64,000 nucleotides of DNA from Pseudomonas sp. VD-NE ins. Its GTDB lineage: Bacteria; Pseudomonadota; Gammaproteobacteria; Pseudomonadales; Pseudomonadaceae. A program made the position numbers and the translations under genes. The notes beneath the pieces were generated by a model that was not told the DNA's origin, did not search any database, and saw only the letters and a list, made by a program, of their open reading frames with translations. This document shows, in pieces, positions 44,632 through 54,470 of the stretch. How positions within the stretch are numbered: position 1 is the first letter of the stretch; every line of letters starts with the position of its first letter. The stretch is from NCBI RefSeq assembly GCF_031882575.1, contig NZ_CP134772.1:1259001-1323000 (forward strand), read 5' to 3'.

Positions 44632-45030
44632 TTAACGAACGGCGTCGACGCGGATTTTCAGCGGCTGCGGGTCGTTGCCGTCGAGTTGCACTGCGTGGTT
44701 TTCGGTGGTGATGAACATCAACTCACCGTTGACTTCAATGCGCGCGCTGACCGAGTAACGGTGGCCCGGTTTGACTTGCGCCGGATCGTAGCTCAAGTGG
44801 AAGGGCAGTGGCACCTGGCCTTTGATCGGACCTTTTTGCTCGTCCAATACGACGGCTGGCGCGTCGGCCAGGGAAACGTCTTGCAGGCTGACGCTGAGGG
44901 TCGCGCTCGGTGGCAGGGCGATGCGCTGCAGGTAGAACACTTCACCGTCGAGGCCGACCTTGCCGGCGGGTGTGGTCGATTGGCAGGCACTGAGCAGTGT
45001 GGCGGCGGCGAGCAGGGTGAGTTTTTTCAT
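44632..45030 (-). CDS. YbaY-like lipoprotein (YscW-type beta domain)
   Basis: Lipoprotein of 132 residues; the signal peptide ends in LLSAC. The mature domain is all-beta: GEVFYLQRIALPPSATLSVSLQDVSLAD, then a GHRYSVSARIEVNGELMFITTENHAV strand pair, as in YbaY and type III pilotin-like proteins. AGGAG lies at the right spacing before the 45030 ATG; the frame is open further upstream. Role unknown, probably outer-membrane. Confidence 0.82.
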   Translation of the reverse strand: MKKLTLLAAATLLSACQSTTPAGKVGLDGEVFYLQRIALPPSATLSVSLQDVSLADAPAVVLDEQKGPIKGQVPLPFHLSYDPAQVKPGHRYSVSARIEVNGELMFITTENHAVQLDGNDPQPLKIRVDAVR

Positions 45031-45046
45031 CGGAAGTTCTCCTTTC

Positions 45047-45079
45047 AATGTGGGAGCGAGCCCGCTCGCTCCCACCAGG
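45047..45079. repeat. Single REP palindrome
   Basis: TGTGGGAGCGAG-CCC-GCTCGCTCCCACC palindrome between plsB and the YbaY-like gene; a compact stem with a three-base loop. Confidence 0.8.
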
Positions 45080-45085
45080 TTTGCA

Positions 45086-47587
45086 TCAGGTCTCGGGTTG
45101 GGCGACGACCTGATCGGCAGCATCCTCACTGCGATGCAGCGCAACCTGACGGATCGACAGGCGAATCTCCGCCGGCAACACGCGCTTGGCCGCACCTTCG
45201 GCCAGTTCGCCGAGCAGTTCGTGATAACTCAGTTTGCCGGCTTCGTCGCGGCGCAGCACGTCGAGGTCGAGCATCGTCTGGATGAAGTGGCGGAACAGGC
45301 TCTTGTCGAAGAACTCCGGGGCGTTGAGGCCGTGGAGGATCGACAGGCGCTGGGCCATGACCGTGCACAGGTCTTCCAGTTCTTCGGCGCTGACGGTGTT
45401 TTGGCCGCTGTTGAGCAGTAACGATACGGTCATGTAGAAGCGCTGCAGGGTCTGGGCGATGCTCTTCGACAGCAGCGTCAGCAGCACAAAATGCCGCGAA
45501 CTTGGCGCCGGACGCAGATAGACGTCCTTCTCGAAACGCAGCAAGCCTTGCTCGACGAACGCCTCCAGCCATTGATCAACCACACCGTCGAGTTCGTCCA
45601 GCGTCCAGCGAATGAACAGCTCCGACTGCAAGTACGGATACAGCGCGCGGGTGTAGCGCAGGATCTGTTCGCGGCTCATACGCGAGGCGCTTTGGAAGAA
45701 GCTCGCCAGCAACGCCGGCAGGGCGAAGATATGCAGCACGTTGTTGCGGTAGTAGGTCATCAGGACGGCATTTTGCTCATCCAGATAGAGAATCTTGCCC
45801 AGTGCATCGTTCTGCTCGGCGAGCAGGTCCATGTCCTTCACATGCTCGATCAGCGCACGGCCATCGCCTTCGGGCAATGTGGTGTGCGGCGAGTACGGAA
45901 CTTTGCGCAGCAGCGCCAGATATAGATCCAGCACGCGAGCCATGGCGCGATCGTCCAGCGCCAGACGTGTGGTCGACAGCAGCGCCAGCGCCACCAGATT
46001 GACCGGGTTGATCGCTGCGGCTTCGTTCAGATGCTGCGCGACTTTTTCGCCGAGACGGTTGGTGGTTTCGTTGAGCCACGCCGGTTTGTACTGCGGGCCG
46101 AGTTCCTGCTGGCGCCAGTCCGGTTGCTCGGCGTCGAGGAATTCTGCGAGCTTGATTGGCTCACCGAAGTTCACCGCAACCTGACCGAAGCGCTGCTTGA
46201 GCGCGCCGATGACTTTGAAAATGTCGAAGATCGATTCTTTCTTCTTGCTCGCACCGCGCAGCTCCCCAAGGTAGGTACGACCCTCCAGCACGCGCTCGTA
46301 GCCGATGTACACCGGCACAAACACGATCGGCATGCGCGACGAACGCAGGAAACTGCGCAGGGTGATCGCGAGCATCCCGGTTTTCGGTTGCAGCATGCGT
46401 CCGGTGCGCGAGCGCCCTCCCTCGACGAAGTACTCGACCGGGAAGCCTTTGGTAAACAGGGTGTGCAGGTATTCGTTGAACACCGAGGTGTACAGCGGAT
46501 TGCCCTTGAACGTGCGACGCATGAAGAACGCACCGCCGCGACGCAGCAGGCTGCCGATCACCGGCATGTTCAGGTTGATCCCGGCGGCAATGTGCGGCGG
46601 GGTCAGGCCGTTGCGGAACAGCAGATACGAGAGCAGCAGGTAGTCGATGTGGCTGCGGTGGCAAGGCACGTAGATCACTTCGTGGCCTTGCGCGACTTTC
46701 TGCACGCCTTCGATGTGGTTGACCTTGATGCCGTCGTAAATCTTGTTCCAGAACCAGCTCAGCACCACTTCGAGGAAGCGAATGGCGGTGTAGGTGTAGT
46801 CCGAGGCGATCTCGTTGCCGTAGCGCAGGGCCTGAGCCTTGGCTTTTTCCACGGAGATGTTTTCGCGCTCGGCTTCGTCGAGGATCGCTTGCTTGACCAG
46901 CGGCTGATTGAGCAGACCTTTGACCAGGTTGCGACGGTGGGAAATGTCCGGGCCGATCACCGCGGCTTTGAGGTTGCGGAAGTGTACGCGCAGGATGCGC
47001 TGGGCCATGCGCACGGTGCGTTCGTGGCCCTTGTTGTGCTCGATCAGCTCGCGCAGATGGATCGGCGCCGAGAACTGCACGCGGGTCTTGCGACCGAGAA
47101 CAATGATGCTCAGAAGGCGACGCAGACGCCCGGTGACGGCCCAGCTGTCGGCGAACAACAGCTTCCACGGACTGTTTTCGCTGTCCGGCGACTGGCCCCA
47201 GAACACGCTGACCGGAATGATCTGCGCGTCTTCGGCAGCATTTTGCGTGAGCGCACTGACCAGGCGGGTCAGGGTCGGCGGTGCGCCGCGTTTGTCCTGA
47301 CGACCGAGCCAGTCTGGATCCGGTGTCAGGTAGAAAAACGCCGCCGGTTCGATCAGCGAACCCACCGATACCGGCAGCACCGGACGCGGCAGGCCGGCCT
47401 TGGTGCACTCGGTGTCGAGCACGGCCAGATCGGTCAGCGAAGGGTTTTGCAGGACGTAGAACACCGGACGACTGCGGTCGAGGTTGAGGGTGAACGACGA
47501 CTGGTTGATCGTCTCCGAGCGAACCCAGAGGTACAACAGTCGGCGCAGGGTGCCAAACACAAGACGGCGGAACGGGGAACGGGTCAT
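45086..47587 (-). CDS. plsB: Glycerol-3-phosphate 1-O-acyltransferase
   Basis: Inner-membrane enzyme of the first phospholipid step: acylates sn-glycerol-3-phosphate from acyl-CoA or acyl-ACP. It has 833 residues, as in E. coli PlsB (807). The catalytic HX4D box is HRSHIDYL, followed by the family blocks [23 protein letters not shown] and [19 protein letters not shown]. The ATG at 47587 (MTRSPFRRL) is preferred to the open frame to 47653. It is divergent from the cold-shock gene. Confidence 0.95.
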   Translation of the reverse strand: MTRSPFRRLVFGTLRRLLYLWVRSETINQSSFTLNLDRSRPVFYVLQNPSLTDLAVLDTECTKAGLPRPVLPVSVGSLIEPAAFFYLTPDPDWLGRQDKRGAPPTLTRLVSALTQNAAEDAQIIPVSVFWGQSPDSENSPWKLLFADSWAVTGRLRRLLSIIVLGRKTRVQFSAPIHLRELIEHNKGHERTVRMAQRILRVHFRNLKAAVIGPDISHRRNLVKGLLNQPLVKQAILDEAERENISVEKAKAQALRYGNEIASDYTYTAIRFLEVVLSWFWNKIYDGIKVNHIEGVQKVAQGHEVIYVPCHRSHIDYLLLSYLLFRNGLTPPHIAAGINLNMPVIGSLLRRGGAFFMRRTFKGNPLYTSVFNEYLHTLFTKGFPVEYFVEGGRSRTGRMLQPKTGMLAITLRSFLRSSRMPIVFVPVYIGYERVLEGRTYLGELRGASKKKESIFDIFKVIGALKQRFGQVAVNFGEPIKLAEFLDAEQPDWRQQELGPQYKPAWLNETTNRLGEKVAQHLNEAAAINPVNLVALALLSTTRLALDDRAMARVLDLYLALLRKVPYSPHTTLPEGDGRALIEHVKDMDLLAEQNDALGKILYLDEQNAVLMTYYRNNVLHIFALPALLASFFQSASRMSREQILRYTRALYPYLQSELFIRWTLDELDGVVDQWLEAFVEQGLLRFEKDVYLRPAPSSRHFVLLTLLSKSIAQTLQRFYMTVSLLLNSGQNTVSAEELEDLCTVMAQRLSILHGLNAPEFFDKSLFRHFIQTMLDLDVLRRDEAGKLSYHELLGELAEGAAKRVLPAEIRLSIRQVALHRSEDAADQVVAQPET

Positions 47588-47689
47588 ACGGCTTCTGCGT
47601 GAGTGAATAAAACCGAGCGTTTGCTCGGGAGGGCGACAGTTTGCCGTATTCACCGAAAATCGGCAAAAAAGCGGCGAAGTAATCTCCAG

Positions 47690-47717
47690 TTGAGACTTTC
47701 CGCGCCTGTCATATACT
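47690..47717 (+). promoter_or_regulatory. Sigma-70 promoter of the cold-shock gene
   Basis: TTGAGA (47690-47695), 16-bp spacer, TATACT (47712-47717). It predicts a roughly 100-nt 5' leader before the ATG at 47825, typical of cold-shock mRNAs. Confidence 0.7.
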
Positions 47718-47774
47718 CGGCGGTCTGTCGCCGGGGCCCTTTATGGACGTCGGACACAGGCTGACGTTCCTCTA

Positions 47775-47795
47775 AGGCTTTCCTGCGAAAAGCCT
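47775..47795 (+). promoter_or_regulatory. Stem-loop in the cold-shock mRNA leader
   Basis: Seven-bp stem AGGCTTT / AAAGCCT with loop CCTGCGA, 30 bp before the start codon and just ahead of an A-rich stretch with AGGAG. It could be a temperature-sensitive leader element; inferred. Confidence 0.45.
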
Positions 47796-47824
47796 GTTCA
47801 ATAATAAAAAAGGAGTATGAACAG

Positions 47825-48034
47825 ATGGCAACACGTGAAACCGGCAACGTGAAGTGGTTCAACGACGCCAAGGGTTACGGCTTTATCCAGCGCGAAGACG
47901 GGGTGGACGTGTTCGTGCACTACCGCGCGATTCGCGGCGAAGGGCATCGGTCGCTGACTGAAGGCCAGCAGGTTGAATACGCGGTGATTACTGGCGAGAA
48001 GGGTTTGCAGGCTGAGGATGTTGTAGGCTTGTAA
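47825..48034 (+). CDS. Cold-shock domain protein (CspA family)
   Basis: Single-stranded RNA/DNA-binding protein of 69 residues, the standard Csp length. RNP1 KGYGFIQ (with NVKWFNDA before it) and RNP2 VDVFVHY are intact. Likely an RNA chaperone. Has its own promoter, a long leader with a stem-loop and a strong AGGAG site, pointing to leader-based control. Ends in a large inverted repeat. Confidence 0.95.
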   Translation: MATRETGNVKWFNDAKGYGFIQREDGVDVFVHYRAIRGEGHRSLTEGQQVEYAVITGEKGLQAEDVVGL

Positions 48035-48120
48035 AAGCAGCTTCGAGCTGCAAGTCACAAGCTGCAAGCTACAAGCAGTTCAACTTGAGACTTGCAGCTT
48101 GCAGCTTGCAGCTGCTTTTA
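48033..48120. repeat. Inverted repeat with terminator character (AGCTTGCAGCTTG family)
   Basis: AAAAGCAGCT on the left pairs with AGCTGCTTTT on the right; between them CAAGCTGCAAGC and GCTTGCAGCTTGCAGC pair. It starts in the csp stop codon and ends in the stop region of the convergent gene at 48118, so it probably terminates both. Confidence 0.75.
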
Positions 48121-48495
48121 TGCCGTTTTCCAGGTGATTTCTTCTTCACCGTCTTCGCTGATGCGCATCCAGCGATCTGCCGTCTCCTCACCTTCTTCTT
48201 CAACCCACGTCCCCGGCGCGCAACGCACTTCCACGTTCAGCGCAGCAAATGCGGCACGCGCGCAGGCGATGTCGTCGTCCCATGGGGTCTGGTCGCTTTC
48301 CAGGTACAGGCTGTTCCATTTGCCCACGGCTTTCGGCAGCCAGGTCACCGGCACGTTGCCGGCTTTGCATTTGTAAGTCTGGCCTTTCTGTACCCAGTCG
48401 CTGCACGGGCCCAGCGCGGCGCCCAGCCAGGCCGAAATGGCCTTGTGGTCGACGTCGGCGTCTTTCAGGTAAATCTCGATGTCCGGTTGGCGCAT
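48118..48495 (-). CDS. Conserved hypothetical protein
   Basis: Acidic protein of 125 residues, no signal peptide. Contains DIEIYLKDADVDHKAISAWL near the N-terminus, GPCSDWVQKGQTYKCKAG with two cysteines, and an acidic C-terminus WVEEEGEETADRW. No family recognised. The ATG at 48495 is used; the frame extends into the rlmA side without a better start. Probably the last gene of the dapE-rlmA strand run. Confidence 0.7.
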   Translation of the reverse strand: MRQPDIEIYLKDADVDHKAISAWLGAALGPCSDWVQKGQTYKCKAGNVPVTWLPKAVGKWNSLYLESDQTPWDDDIACARAAFAALNVEVRCAPGTWVEEEGEETADRWMRISEDGEEEITWKTA

Positions 48496-48570
48496 GGATG
48501 TCCTCACTGCGGGTCTGAAAAATCCATTCGCGGATTTAGCCGGCCCCGGGCCTGTGCCCGAGACCAAAAG

Positions 48571-49380
48571 TTATTGAAGAACGAAATAATCGTAGCGCAT
48601 CGACACGGTGGTCTCGAACGGCTCGGCCTGTTCGATGACTGCCGCACGACGCTCGGCACTGGCGCGCCAGCCGTGGGGTGTCATCGCCAACAGGTTGGCG
48701 CGATCCTCGGGCTTGTCCAGCGTCAGCTTGAATTCCAGGGTTTCGCTGTGCGCCAGCGCCATGCCTTCCGGCACCAGGGCCAGATGCTTGTCGTCGGTGT
48801 ACTCGCGCACTTCGTCGTACAGGCGCTCGCGCAGTTCCATCAGGTGGCCGCTGGTCGGGCCGACTTTCATCAGACCACCGCCGACACTGAGCAGGCGCTT
48901 GGCTTCTTCCCAATCCAGCGGACTGAAAACACTGGCGAGAAACTGGCAACTGCCCGACGCCAACGGCACGCGGGCCATGCTGGCGATCAACCAAGTGATC
49001 GCCGGATTACGCTTGCAGGCACGTTTGACCGCTTCGCGGGAAATGTCCAGTGCGTAGCCGTCAGCGTTCGGCAAGGCCTCGGCGATCTGCGCGGTGTAGT
49101 AACCCTCGCCACAACCGATATCGACCCAGCGATCCGGCGCATAACTCGCCGCCAGCTCGGCCAGACGCTTGGCCACCGGCGCGTAATGCCCGGTGTTCAA
49201 GAAGTCCCGGCGCGCTTCGACCATGGCCTGGTTGTCGCCAGGGTCGCGGCTGTTCTTGTGCTGCACCGGCAGCAGGTTCAGGTAACCCTGACGCGCGCGG
49301 TCGAAGCGGTGGCCGGCGGGGCAGACCACGCCGTTATCCACCGCATTCAGCGGTTCACTGCAGATGGGGCAAGCGAGCAT
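48571..49380 (-). CDS. rlmA: 23S rRNA (guanine-N1)-methyltransferase, RlmA-like
   Basis: SAM-dependent rRNA methyltransferase of the RlmA family (m1G745 in E. coli). It has 269 residues. An N-terminal zinc finger has C4, C7, C20 and H24 (LACPICSEPL, VVCPAGHRFD). Then come GYLNLLPVQHK, the SAM motif VDIGCGEGYYTAQIAEALP and the catalytic-side FSPLDWEEAKRLL. The start overlaps the dapE stop by one base, so it is co-translated with dapE. The target base is assumed from family. Confidence 0.88.
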   Translation of the reverse strand: MLACPICSEPLNAVDNGVVCPAGHRFDRARQGYLNLLPVQHKNSRDPGDNQAMVEARRDFLNTGHYAPVAKRLAELAASYAPDRWVDIGCGEGYYTAQIAEALPNADGYALDISREAVKRACKRNPAITWLIASMARVPLASGSCQFLASVFSPLDWEEAKRLLSVGGGLMKVGPTSGHLMELRERLYDEVREYTDDKHLALVPEGMALAHSETLEFKLTLDKPEDRANLLAMTPHGWRASAERRAAVIEQAEPFETTVSMRYDYFVLQ

Positions 49381-50531
49381 CAGGCGAGCAACTTGATGAG
49401 GGTCTGGTAGTAGATCTCGGTCAGTACGTCGAGATCCGCCGCCAGCACGCGTTCGTTGACCTGGTGAATGGTCGCGTTGACCGGGCCCAGTTCAACCACT
49501 TGCGTGCCCATGGTCGCGATAAAGCGGCCATCGGAGGTGCCGCCGCTGGTCGACGCCTTGGTCTCGCGACCGGTGATGTCCTTGATGCTCGCCGACACCG
49601 CGTCGAGCAGTGCGCCTGGTTCGGTGAGGAACGGTAGGCCGGACAGCGCCCAGTCGATGTGCCAATCCAGATCGTGCTTGTCGAGGATATCAGCCACGCG
49701 TTTCTGCAGGCCTTCGACGGTCGATTCGGTGGAGAAACGGAAATTGAACACCGCCACCAGATCACCCGGAATCACGTTGGTCGCGCCGGTGCCGGAATTG
49801 ACGTTGGAAATCTGGAAACTGGTCGGCGGGAAGAAATCGTTGCCGTGATCCCAATGCTCGGCGGCCAGTTCGGCCAGTGCCGGCGCGGCGAGGTGGATCG
49901 GGTTCTTCGCCAGATGCGGGTAGGCGACATGACCCTGAATGCCTTTTACGGTGAGCTTGGCGCCCAGCGAGCCGCGACGGCCGTTTTTCACAACGTCGCC
50001 AACCAGCGTGGTGCTCGACGGTTCGCCGACGATGCACCAGTCCAGACGCTCGTTGCGCGCCGCCAGACGCTCGACCACAGCCTTGGTGCCGTGGTGTGCC
50101 GGGCCTTCTTCGTCGCTGGTGATCAGGAACGCGACCTTGCCCTTGTGGTTCGGGTAATCGGCGACGAAACGCTCAGCGGCGACGGTCATCGACGCCAGGC
50201 TGCCTTTCATGTCCGCCGCGCCACGGCCGCAGAGCATGCCGTGTTCATCGATCAGCGCGTTGAACGGGTCGATCTGCCACGCGGTGACCGGACCGGTTGG
50301 CACCACGTCGGTGTGACCGGCGAAGCACAGCACCGGGCCGTCGTTGTTGCCGTGGGTCGCCCAGAAGTTATCCACATCTTCGATGCGCATCGGCTCGAGG
50401 TTGAAACCGGCATCGCCCAGGCGCTGCATCATCTGCTTCTGGCAATCGGCGTCGACCGGCGTCACGGACGGACGGCGGATCAGGTCGATGGCGAGTTGGA
50501 GGGTCGGCGAAAGGTCGGCGTGGGCCGTCAT
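49380..50531 (-). CDS. dapE: Succinyl-diaminopimelate desuccinylase
   Basis: Di-zinc hydrolase that removes succinate from N-succinyl-L,L-DAP, giving L,L-DAP for lysine and peptidoglycan. It has 383 residues (E. coli 375). Metal and catalytic motifs are [23 protein letters not shown] and [12 protein letters not shown]. The ATG at 50531 starts the conserved N-terminus ([18 protein letters not shown]); a longer frame lies over the upstream repeat. dapC and dapD are in the same window on the same strand. Confidence 0.95.
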   Translation of the reverse strand: MTAHADLSPTLQLAIDLIRRPSVTPVDADCQKQMMQRLGDAGFNLEPMRIEDVDNFWATHGNNDGPVLCFAGHTDVVPTGPVTAWQIDPFNALIDEHGMLCGRGAADMKGSLASMTVAAERFVADYPNHKGKVAFLITSDEEGPAHHGTKAVVERLAARNERLDWCIVGEPSSTTLVGDVVKNGRRGSLGAKLTVKGIQGHVAYPHLAKNPIHLAAPALAELAAEHWDHGNDFFPPTSFQISNVNSGTGATNVIPGDLVAVFNFRFSTESTVEGLQKRVADILDKHDLDWHIDWALSGLPFLTEPGALLDAVSASIKDITGRETKASTSGGTSDGRFIATMGTQVVELGPVNATIHQVNERVLAADLDVLTEIYYQTLIKLLA

Positions 50532-50558
50532 GTAATAACTCCGGGTGCGCACGGTAAA

Positions 50559-50651
50559 CCTGTAGGAGCTGCCGGAGGCTGCGATCTTTTGATTTTGTTT
50601 CTTGAAATCAACAGCAAGATCAAAAGATCGCAGCCTTCGGCAGCTCCTACC
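50559..50651. repeat. Inverted repeat, GATCGCAGCC..GGCAGCTCCTAC family
   Basis: GTAGGAGCTGCCGGAGGCTGCGATCTTTTGAT faces its complement across an AT-rich spacer upstream of dapE; second member of the type at 32384-32460 (only the shared words are given). Confidence 0.85.
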
Positions 50652-50689
50652 GAGTTTGTTGGCATTGAAAAAGGCGGTCATTCTAAAGC

Positions 50690-50717
50690 AAAACGGCGGC
50701 CCGAAGGCCGCCGTTTG
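50690..50717 (-). terminator. Hairpin terminator of ndvB
   Basis: Stem AAACGGCGGCC / GGCCGCCGTTT, loop CGAA, 18 bp after the ndvB stop on the minus strand, with T-rich sequence following (TGCTTTAGAA). Confidence 0.85.
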
Positions 50718-50734
50718 ACGTTATCCGTTACCGA

Positions 50735-53323
50735 TTATGCTGCTGCCGGCTCAGGCGCAGCCGCCGGTTTCGGCAGCGACGACAGGAACGCCATGATCAG
50801 CGCCGCCAGATACGGCAGCGACTGCACCAGCAACATCACCACCCAGAAACGCATGTCGTTGCTCGGGATGCCGTTGACCAGGTAGATCCCCAGCGCCGCG
50901 CCCCACAACAGCAGCATGATGAACAGCTCTTCCCGTGCTTCGGAAATCGCCACCCAGAAGCCATGGTTGTCGGCGTTTTTCGGCGTGCGGAAGAACGGGA
51001 TGCTGGTGGTGAAGAAGCCGTACAGCACCGCTTTGGCGATGGTGTGCGACAACGCCAGCCCGGCCAGTGCCGCGCAGAAGGCATCTTTGAGGTTCACGCC
51101 AACTGCTCGGCGATACAGGAAGATGATCTTGCCGACTTTGAACACAAACAGCGCCAGTGGCGGGATTGCGAAGATCAGCAGCGGCGGATCGACCCGTTGC
51201 GGCACGATGATCATCGCCGCCGACCACAACAGTGCGCCGACGGTGAAGAAGATGTTCATGCCGTCCGCCACCCACGGCAACCAGCCCGCGAGGAAGTGAT
51301 AACGCTGGCCACGGGTCAGCTCGGTGTCCTTGCCGCGCAACAGGCTGCCGGTGTGGCGTTTGATGATCTGAATCGCACCGTAGGCCCAGCGGAAACGCTG
51401 CTTCTTGAAGTCGATAAACGTATCCGGCATCAGGCCCTTGCCGTAGCTGTCGTGGTAATACGCCGCCGACAGGCCTTTCTCGAACACGCGCAGACCGAGT
51501 TCGGCGTCTTCACAGATGCACCAGTCGGCCCAACCCAACTCTTCCAGCACCGAACGACGGGTCATGGTCATGGTGCCGTGCTGGATGATCGCGTCACGGT
51601 CGTTACGGGTGACCATGCCGATGTGGAAGAAGCCTTTGTATTCGGCGTAGCAGAGCTTCTTGAAGGTGCTTTCGTTCTGGTCGCGATAATCCTGCGGCGA
51701 TTGCACCACAGCGATTTTCGGGTCGGCGAAGTGCGGCACCATGTGCTTGAGCCAGTTCGGGTGCACACAGTAATCGGAGTCGATCACGGCGATCACCTCA
51801 GCGTCCTTGGCGGTGTGCGGAATCAGGTAGTTCAGCGCGCCGCCCTTGAAACCGGCCAGCGGCGAGACGTGGAAGAACTTGAAGCGCGGGCCGAGGGTTG
51901 CGCAGTAGTCACGCACCGGTTCCCACACCGCCGGATCCTTGGTGTTGTTGTCGATGATCAGGACTTCGTAGTCCGGGTAATCGAGCGCGGCGAGGGCGTC
52001 GAGGGTCTGTTTGACCATCTCCGGCGGCTCGTTGTAGCACGGCACGTGGATCGAGACTTTCGGGCGATAGCTGGAGTCGCCCTCGACCGGCAGGAATTCG
52101 CGCCGACGCTTGTGAATCCACACCGCTTCGGCCAGTTCATGCGCCTCGGTCAGCAACACGATAAACACCCCGAGCGCACCCAGCGCCAAGAGGAAGCCCA
52201 CCGTCAAACTGAACCACGTGCTGTATTGCAGGCTGTAGTCGTAACCGATCCACACCAGCACCGAACCGCAAAGGAAGGCGATGAAGGTCAGGAAGATCCG
52301 TCCGCGTTGACGCAGGGCCGAGCCGTCGATCATCAGCAAGGTCAGCGACAACAGCGCCAGCACAACCGAACCGATCGCCAGCACGCGCCATTGCGGGATC
52401 GCCACGACCGGGCCTTCGAAGTTGAATTTCTGCTGACGCGCAGCGTTGAACACGCCCCAGTACGCGCCCACAGAACCTTCGTCGCTGGCTTTCCACGGCT
52501 GGTCAAACGCTTCGATCACGAAGTAGTTGAAGCCTTGGCGGTTGAGCTTGTTGACCAGGTTACGCAGATAAATCGCCTGATCTGCTGGCGACGCATCGGC
52601 ACCGCCACGCATGCGACCGTTGCTCGGCCAGCCGACCTCGGAGAGCAGCAGCGGCTTTTTCGGGAACATTTTTTTCAGATCGCGAGCGCGGTCGAAAACG
52701 AACTGGCCAGCCTTGTCGACCGGAATGAACTCCCAGTACGGCAGAACGTGCGCGGCGATCAGGTCAACGTGCTTGGCCAGCTCCGGGTGTTCTTCCCAGA
52801 CGTGCCATTGCTCGGAGGTGGTCACCGGTACTTTCACCGCTGCGCGCACGCGATCGAGCAGCACGCTCAGCTCTTGCGCGGTGATTTCCTTGCGGAAGAT
52901 CGCTTCGTTACCGACCACCACGCGAACCACGCTGCGCGAGGTGTTGGCCAGTTCGATGGCACGGGTGATTTCCCGTTCGTTGCGCTCCTGATCGGGGCTG
53001 ATCCAGATCCCCAGCGTCACGCGCAGGCCGAATTCTTCAGCCAGTTTCGGGATGTCTTGCAGCGAGCCGTCGACCGAGTAGATGCGGATGTTGTCCGTCA
53101 GCTTGCTCATGATCTCCAGGTCGCGGCGCATCTCGTCGTCAGTCGGGTACTGATCCTTTTGCGGATATTGTCCCTGCTGGAACGGCGAATAGGAGAAACC
53201 GGAGATCTGCTCCGGCCAGTTCGGCGCGGAAACCGGGCGATTGATCAGCGCCCAGAAACCGGTGAACAGGGCGGCGATTGCCAGAACCACCACCAGGTTG
53301 AGTCCAAATTTACGCGATGACAT
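50735..53323 (-). CDS. ndvB: Beta-1,3-glucan synthase/transglycosylase NdvB-like (GH17 + GT2)
   Basis: Membrane enzyme that makes cyclic beta-1,3-glucans; in P. aeruginosa NdvB glucans raise biofilm antibiotic tolerance. It has 862 residues. One TM lies at the N-terminus, followed by a periplasmic GH17 domain (about 30-310) with acid/base VVGNEAIFR and nucleophile SEVGWPSNGR. Two or more TMs (about 320-410) lead to a GT2 glucosyltransferase (about 440-690) with HVPCYNEPPEMV, IDSDYCVHPNW, CEDAELGLRVFEKG and QRFRW (QxxRW). Further TMs form the C-terminus. The ATG at 53323 (MSSRKFGLN) is chosen over a longer frame. Confidence 0.9.
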   Translation of the reverse strand: MSSRKFGLNLVVVLAIAALFTGFWALINRPVSAPNWPEQISGFSYSPFQQGQYPQKDQYPTDDEMRRDLEIMSKLTDNIRIYSVDGSLQDIPKLAEEFGLRVTLGIWISPDQERNEREITRAIELANTSRSVVRVVVGNEAIFRKEITAQELSVLLDRVRAAVKVPVTTSEQWHVWEEHPELAKHVDLIAAHVLPYWEFIPVDKAGQFVFDRARDLKKMFPKKPLLLSEVGWPSNGRMRGGADASPADQAIYLRNLVNKLNRQGFNYFVIEAFDQPWKASDEGSVGAYWGVFNAARQQKFNFEGPVVAIPQWRVLAIGSVVLALLSLTLLMIDGSALRQRGRIFLTFIAFLCGSVLVWIGYDYSLQYSTWFSLTVGFLLALGALGVFIVLLTEAHELAEAVWIHKRRREFLPVEGDSSYRPKVSIHVPCYNEPPEMVKQTLDALAALDYPDYEVLIIDNNTKDPAVWEPVRDYCATLGPRFKFFHVSPLAGFKGGALNYLIPHTAKDAEVIAVIDSDYCVHPNWLKHMVPHFADPKIAVVQSPQDYRDQNESTFKKLCYAEYKGFFHIGMVTRNDRDAIIQHGTMTMTRRSVLEELGWADWCICEDAELGLRVFEKGLSAAYYHDSYGKGLMPDTFIDFKKQRFRWAYGAIQIIKRHTGSLLRGKDTELTRGQRYHFLAGWLPWVADGMNIFFTVGALLWSAAMIIVPQRVDPPLLIFAIPPLALFVFKVGKIIFLYRRAVGVNLKDAFCAALAGLALSHTIAKAVLYGFFTTSIPFFRTPKNADNHGFWVAISEAREELFIMLLLWGAALGIYLVNGIPSNDMRFWVVMLLVQSLPYLAALIMAFLSSLPKPAAAPEPAAA

Positions 53324-53510
53324 AGCTATTTCGGGTTCCAAAGGCTGTGGAACGAAGGATCGGTCGGCTAGACGCCCGAGGGGCGCGCATCCTACACCGG
53401 CAGTTCGCAAGTCGTACATCAGACAGGGAAATGCCCGACATTGGGCAGCCGACTTTGACTTAAGTTCTTACACTTGTAGCTGATGTTTAGAACTTGTCGC
53501 CGCGTAGCCC

Positions 53511-53516
53511 TATAAT
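53511..53516 (+). promoter_or_regulatory. Possible -10 element of the tcdA promoter
   Basis: Perfect TATAAT 27 bp before the tcdA start; no convincing -35 hexamer at 16-18 bp (TTTAGA is 19 bp away), so this is a partial call. Confidence 0.4.
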
Positions 53517-53542
53517 GCGCGCCGGTTTTTGGGGTAATGGTC

Positions 53543-54355
53543 ATGAGTACAGAAGATCCGCGGTTTGCAGGCATCGCCCGTTTGTATGGCATTGAAGGCC
53601 TGGAACGCCTGCGCGCGGCCCATGTGGCGATTGTCGGCGTCGGTGGTGTCGGTTCCTGGGCGGCGGAAGCCATGGCCCGTTGTGGCGTCGGCGAGATTTC
53701 GCTGTTCGACCTCGATGATGTCTGCGTCAGCAACGCCAACCGCCAGTTGCACGCGCTGGACAGCACCGTCGGCAAACCCAAGGTCGAGGTGATGGCCGAG
53801 CGTCTGCGCGGGATCAACCCGGATTGCACGGTGCACGCGGTGGCGGATTTCGTCACCCGCGAGACCATGGCCGAATACATCACGCCGAACATCGACTGCG
53901 TGATCGACTGCATCGACGCGGTCAACGCCAAGGCTGCGCTGATCGCCTGGTGCAAGCGCCGCAAGATCCAGATCATTACCACTGGCGGTGCGGGCGGACA
54001 GATTGATCCGACGCTGATTCAGGTGTGCGATCTCAACCGTACGTTCAATGACCCGTTGGCCTCGAAAGTGCGTTCGACGTTGCGTCGTGATTATGGTTTT
54101 TCGCGCACCGTAACCCGCCATTACAGCGTGCCGTGTGTGTTTTCCACGGAGCAACTGCGTTATCCGAAACCGGATGGCAGCATTTGTTTGCAGAAGAGTT
54201 TTGTCGGCGATGGCGTGAAGCTGGACTGCGCTGGCGGGTTTGGCGCGGTGATGATGGTCACGGCGACGTTTGGGATGGTCGCGGCGACCAAGGCTGTGGA
54301 CAAGATTGTCGCGGGTGTTCGGCGCCCTTCAGATCGGGTCAAACCTCAGATTTGA
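53543..54355 (+). CDS. tcdA: tRNA threonylcarbamoyladenosine dehydratase TcdA
   Basis: E1-like ATP-dependent enzyme that cyclises t6A37 to ct6A. It has 270 residues from ATG 53543, placed eight bases after GGGG; an in-frame ATG at 53537 is possible. The ThiF/UBA fold shows VAIVGVGGVGSWAAEAMARCGVG, then DLDDVCVSNANRQLHA and ITTGGAGGQIDPTLI. In E. coli it works with the CsdA/CsdE sulfur system; here those two genes lie directly downstream on the opposite strand. Confidence 0.94.
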   Translation: MSTEDPRFAGIARLYGIEGLERLRAAHVAIVGVGGVGSWAAEAMARCGVGEISLFDLDDVCVSNANRQLHALDSTVGKPKVEVMAERLRGINPDCTVHAVADFVTRETMAEYITPNIDCVIDCIDAVNAKAALIAWCKRRKIQIITTGGAGGQIDPTLIQVCDLNRTFNDPLASKVRSTLRRDYGFSRTVTRHYSVPCVFSTEQLRYPKPDGSICLQKSFVGDGVKLDCAGGFGAVMMVTATFGMVAATKAVDKIVAGVRRPSDRVKPQI

Positions 54356-54367
54356 TGCTGAGGCTTA

Positions 54368-54470
54368 TGGCCTCATCGCTGGCAAGCCAGCTCCCACAGG
54401 TATTGGGTAAGTTCACTGCATCCATGAACACCATAGAACCTTGTGGGAGTTGGCTTGCCAGCGATGGCGA
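54368..54470. repeat. REPIN-like inverted pair between tcdA and csdE
   Basis: ATCGCTGGCAAGCCAGCTCCCACAG and its inverted, slightly diverged copy (GTGGGAGTTGGCTTGCCAGCGATGG) face each other across ~50 bp at a convergent gene junction. Confidence 0.85.

Noticed and set aside
46031..47602. 523-codon plus-strand frame opposite plsB
   Set aside because: Antisense to PlsB, which has its HX4D and family blocks.
50963..53320. 785-codon plus-strand frame opposite ndvB
   Set aside because: Antisense to the GH17-GT2 enzyme; composition rich in Arg, His and Gln, with no motif.
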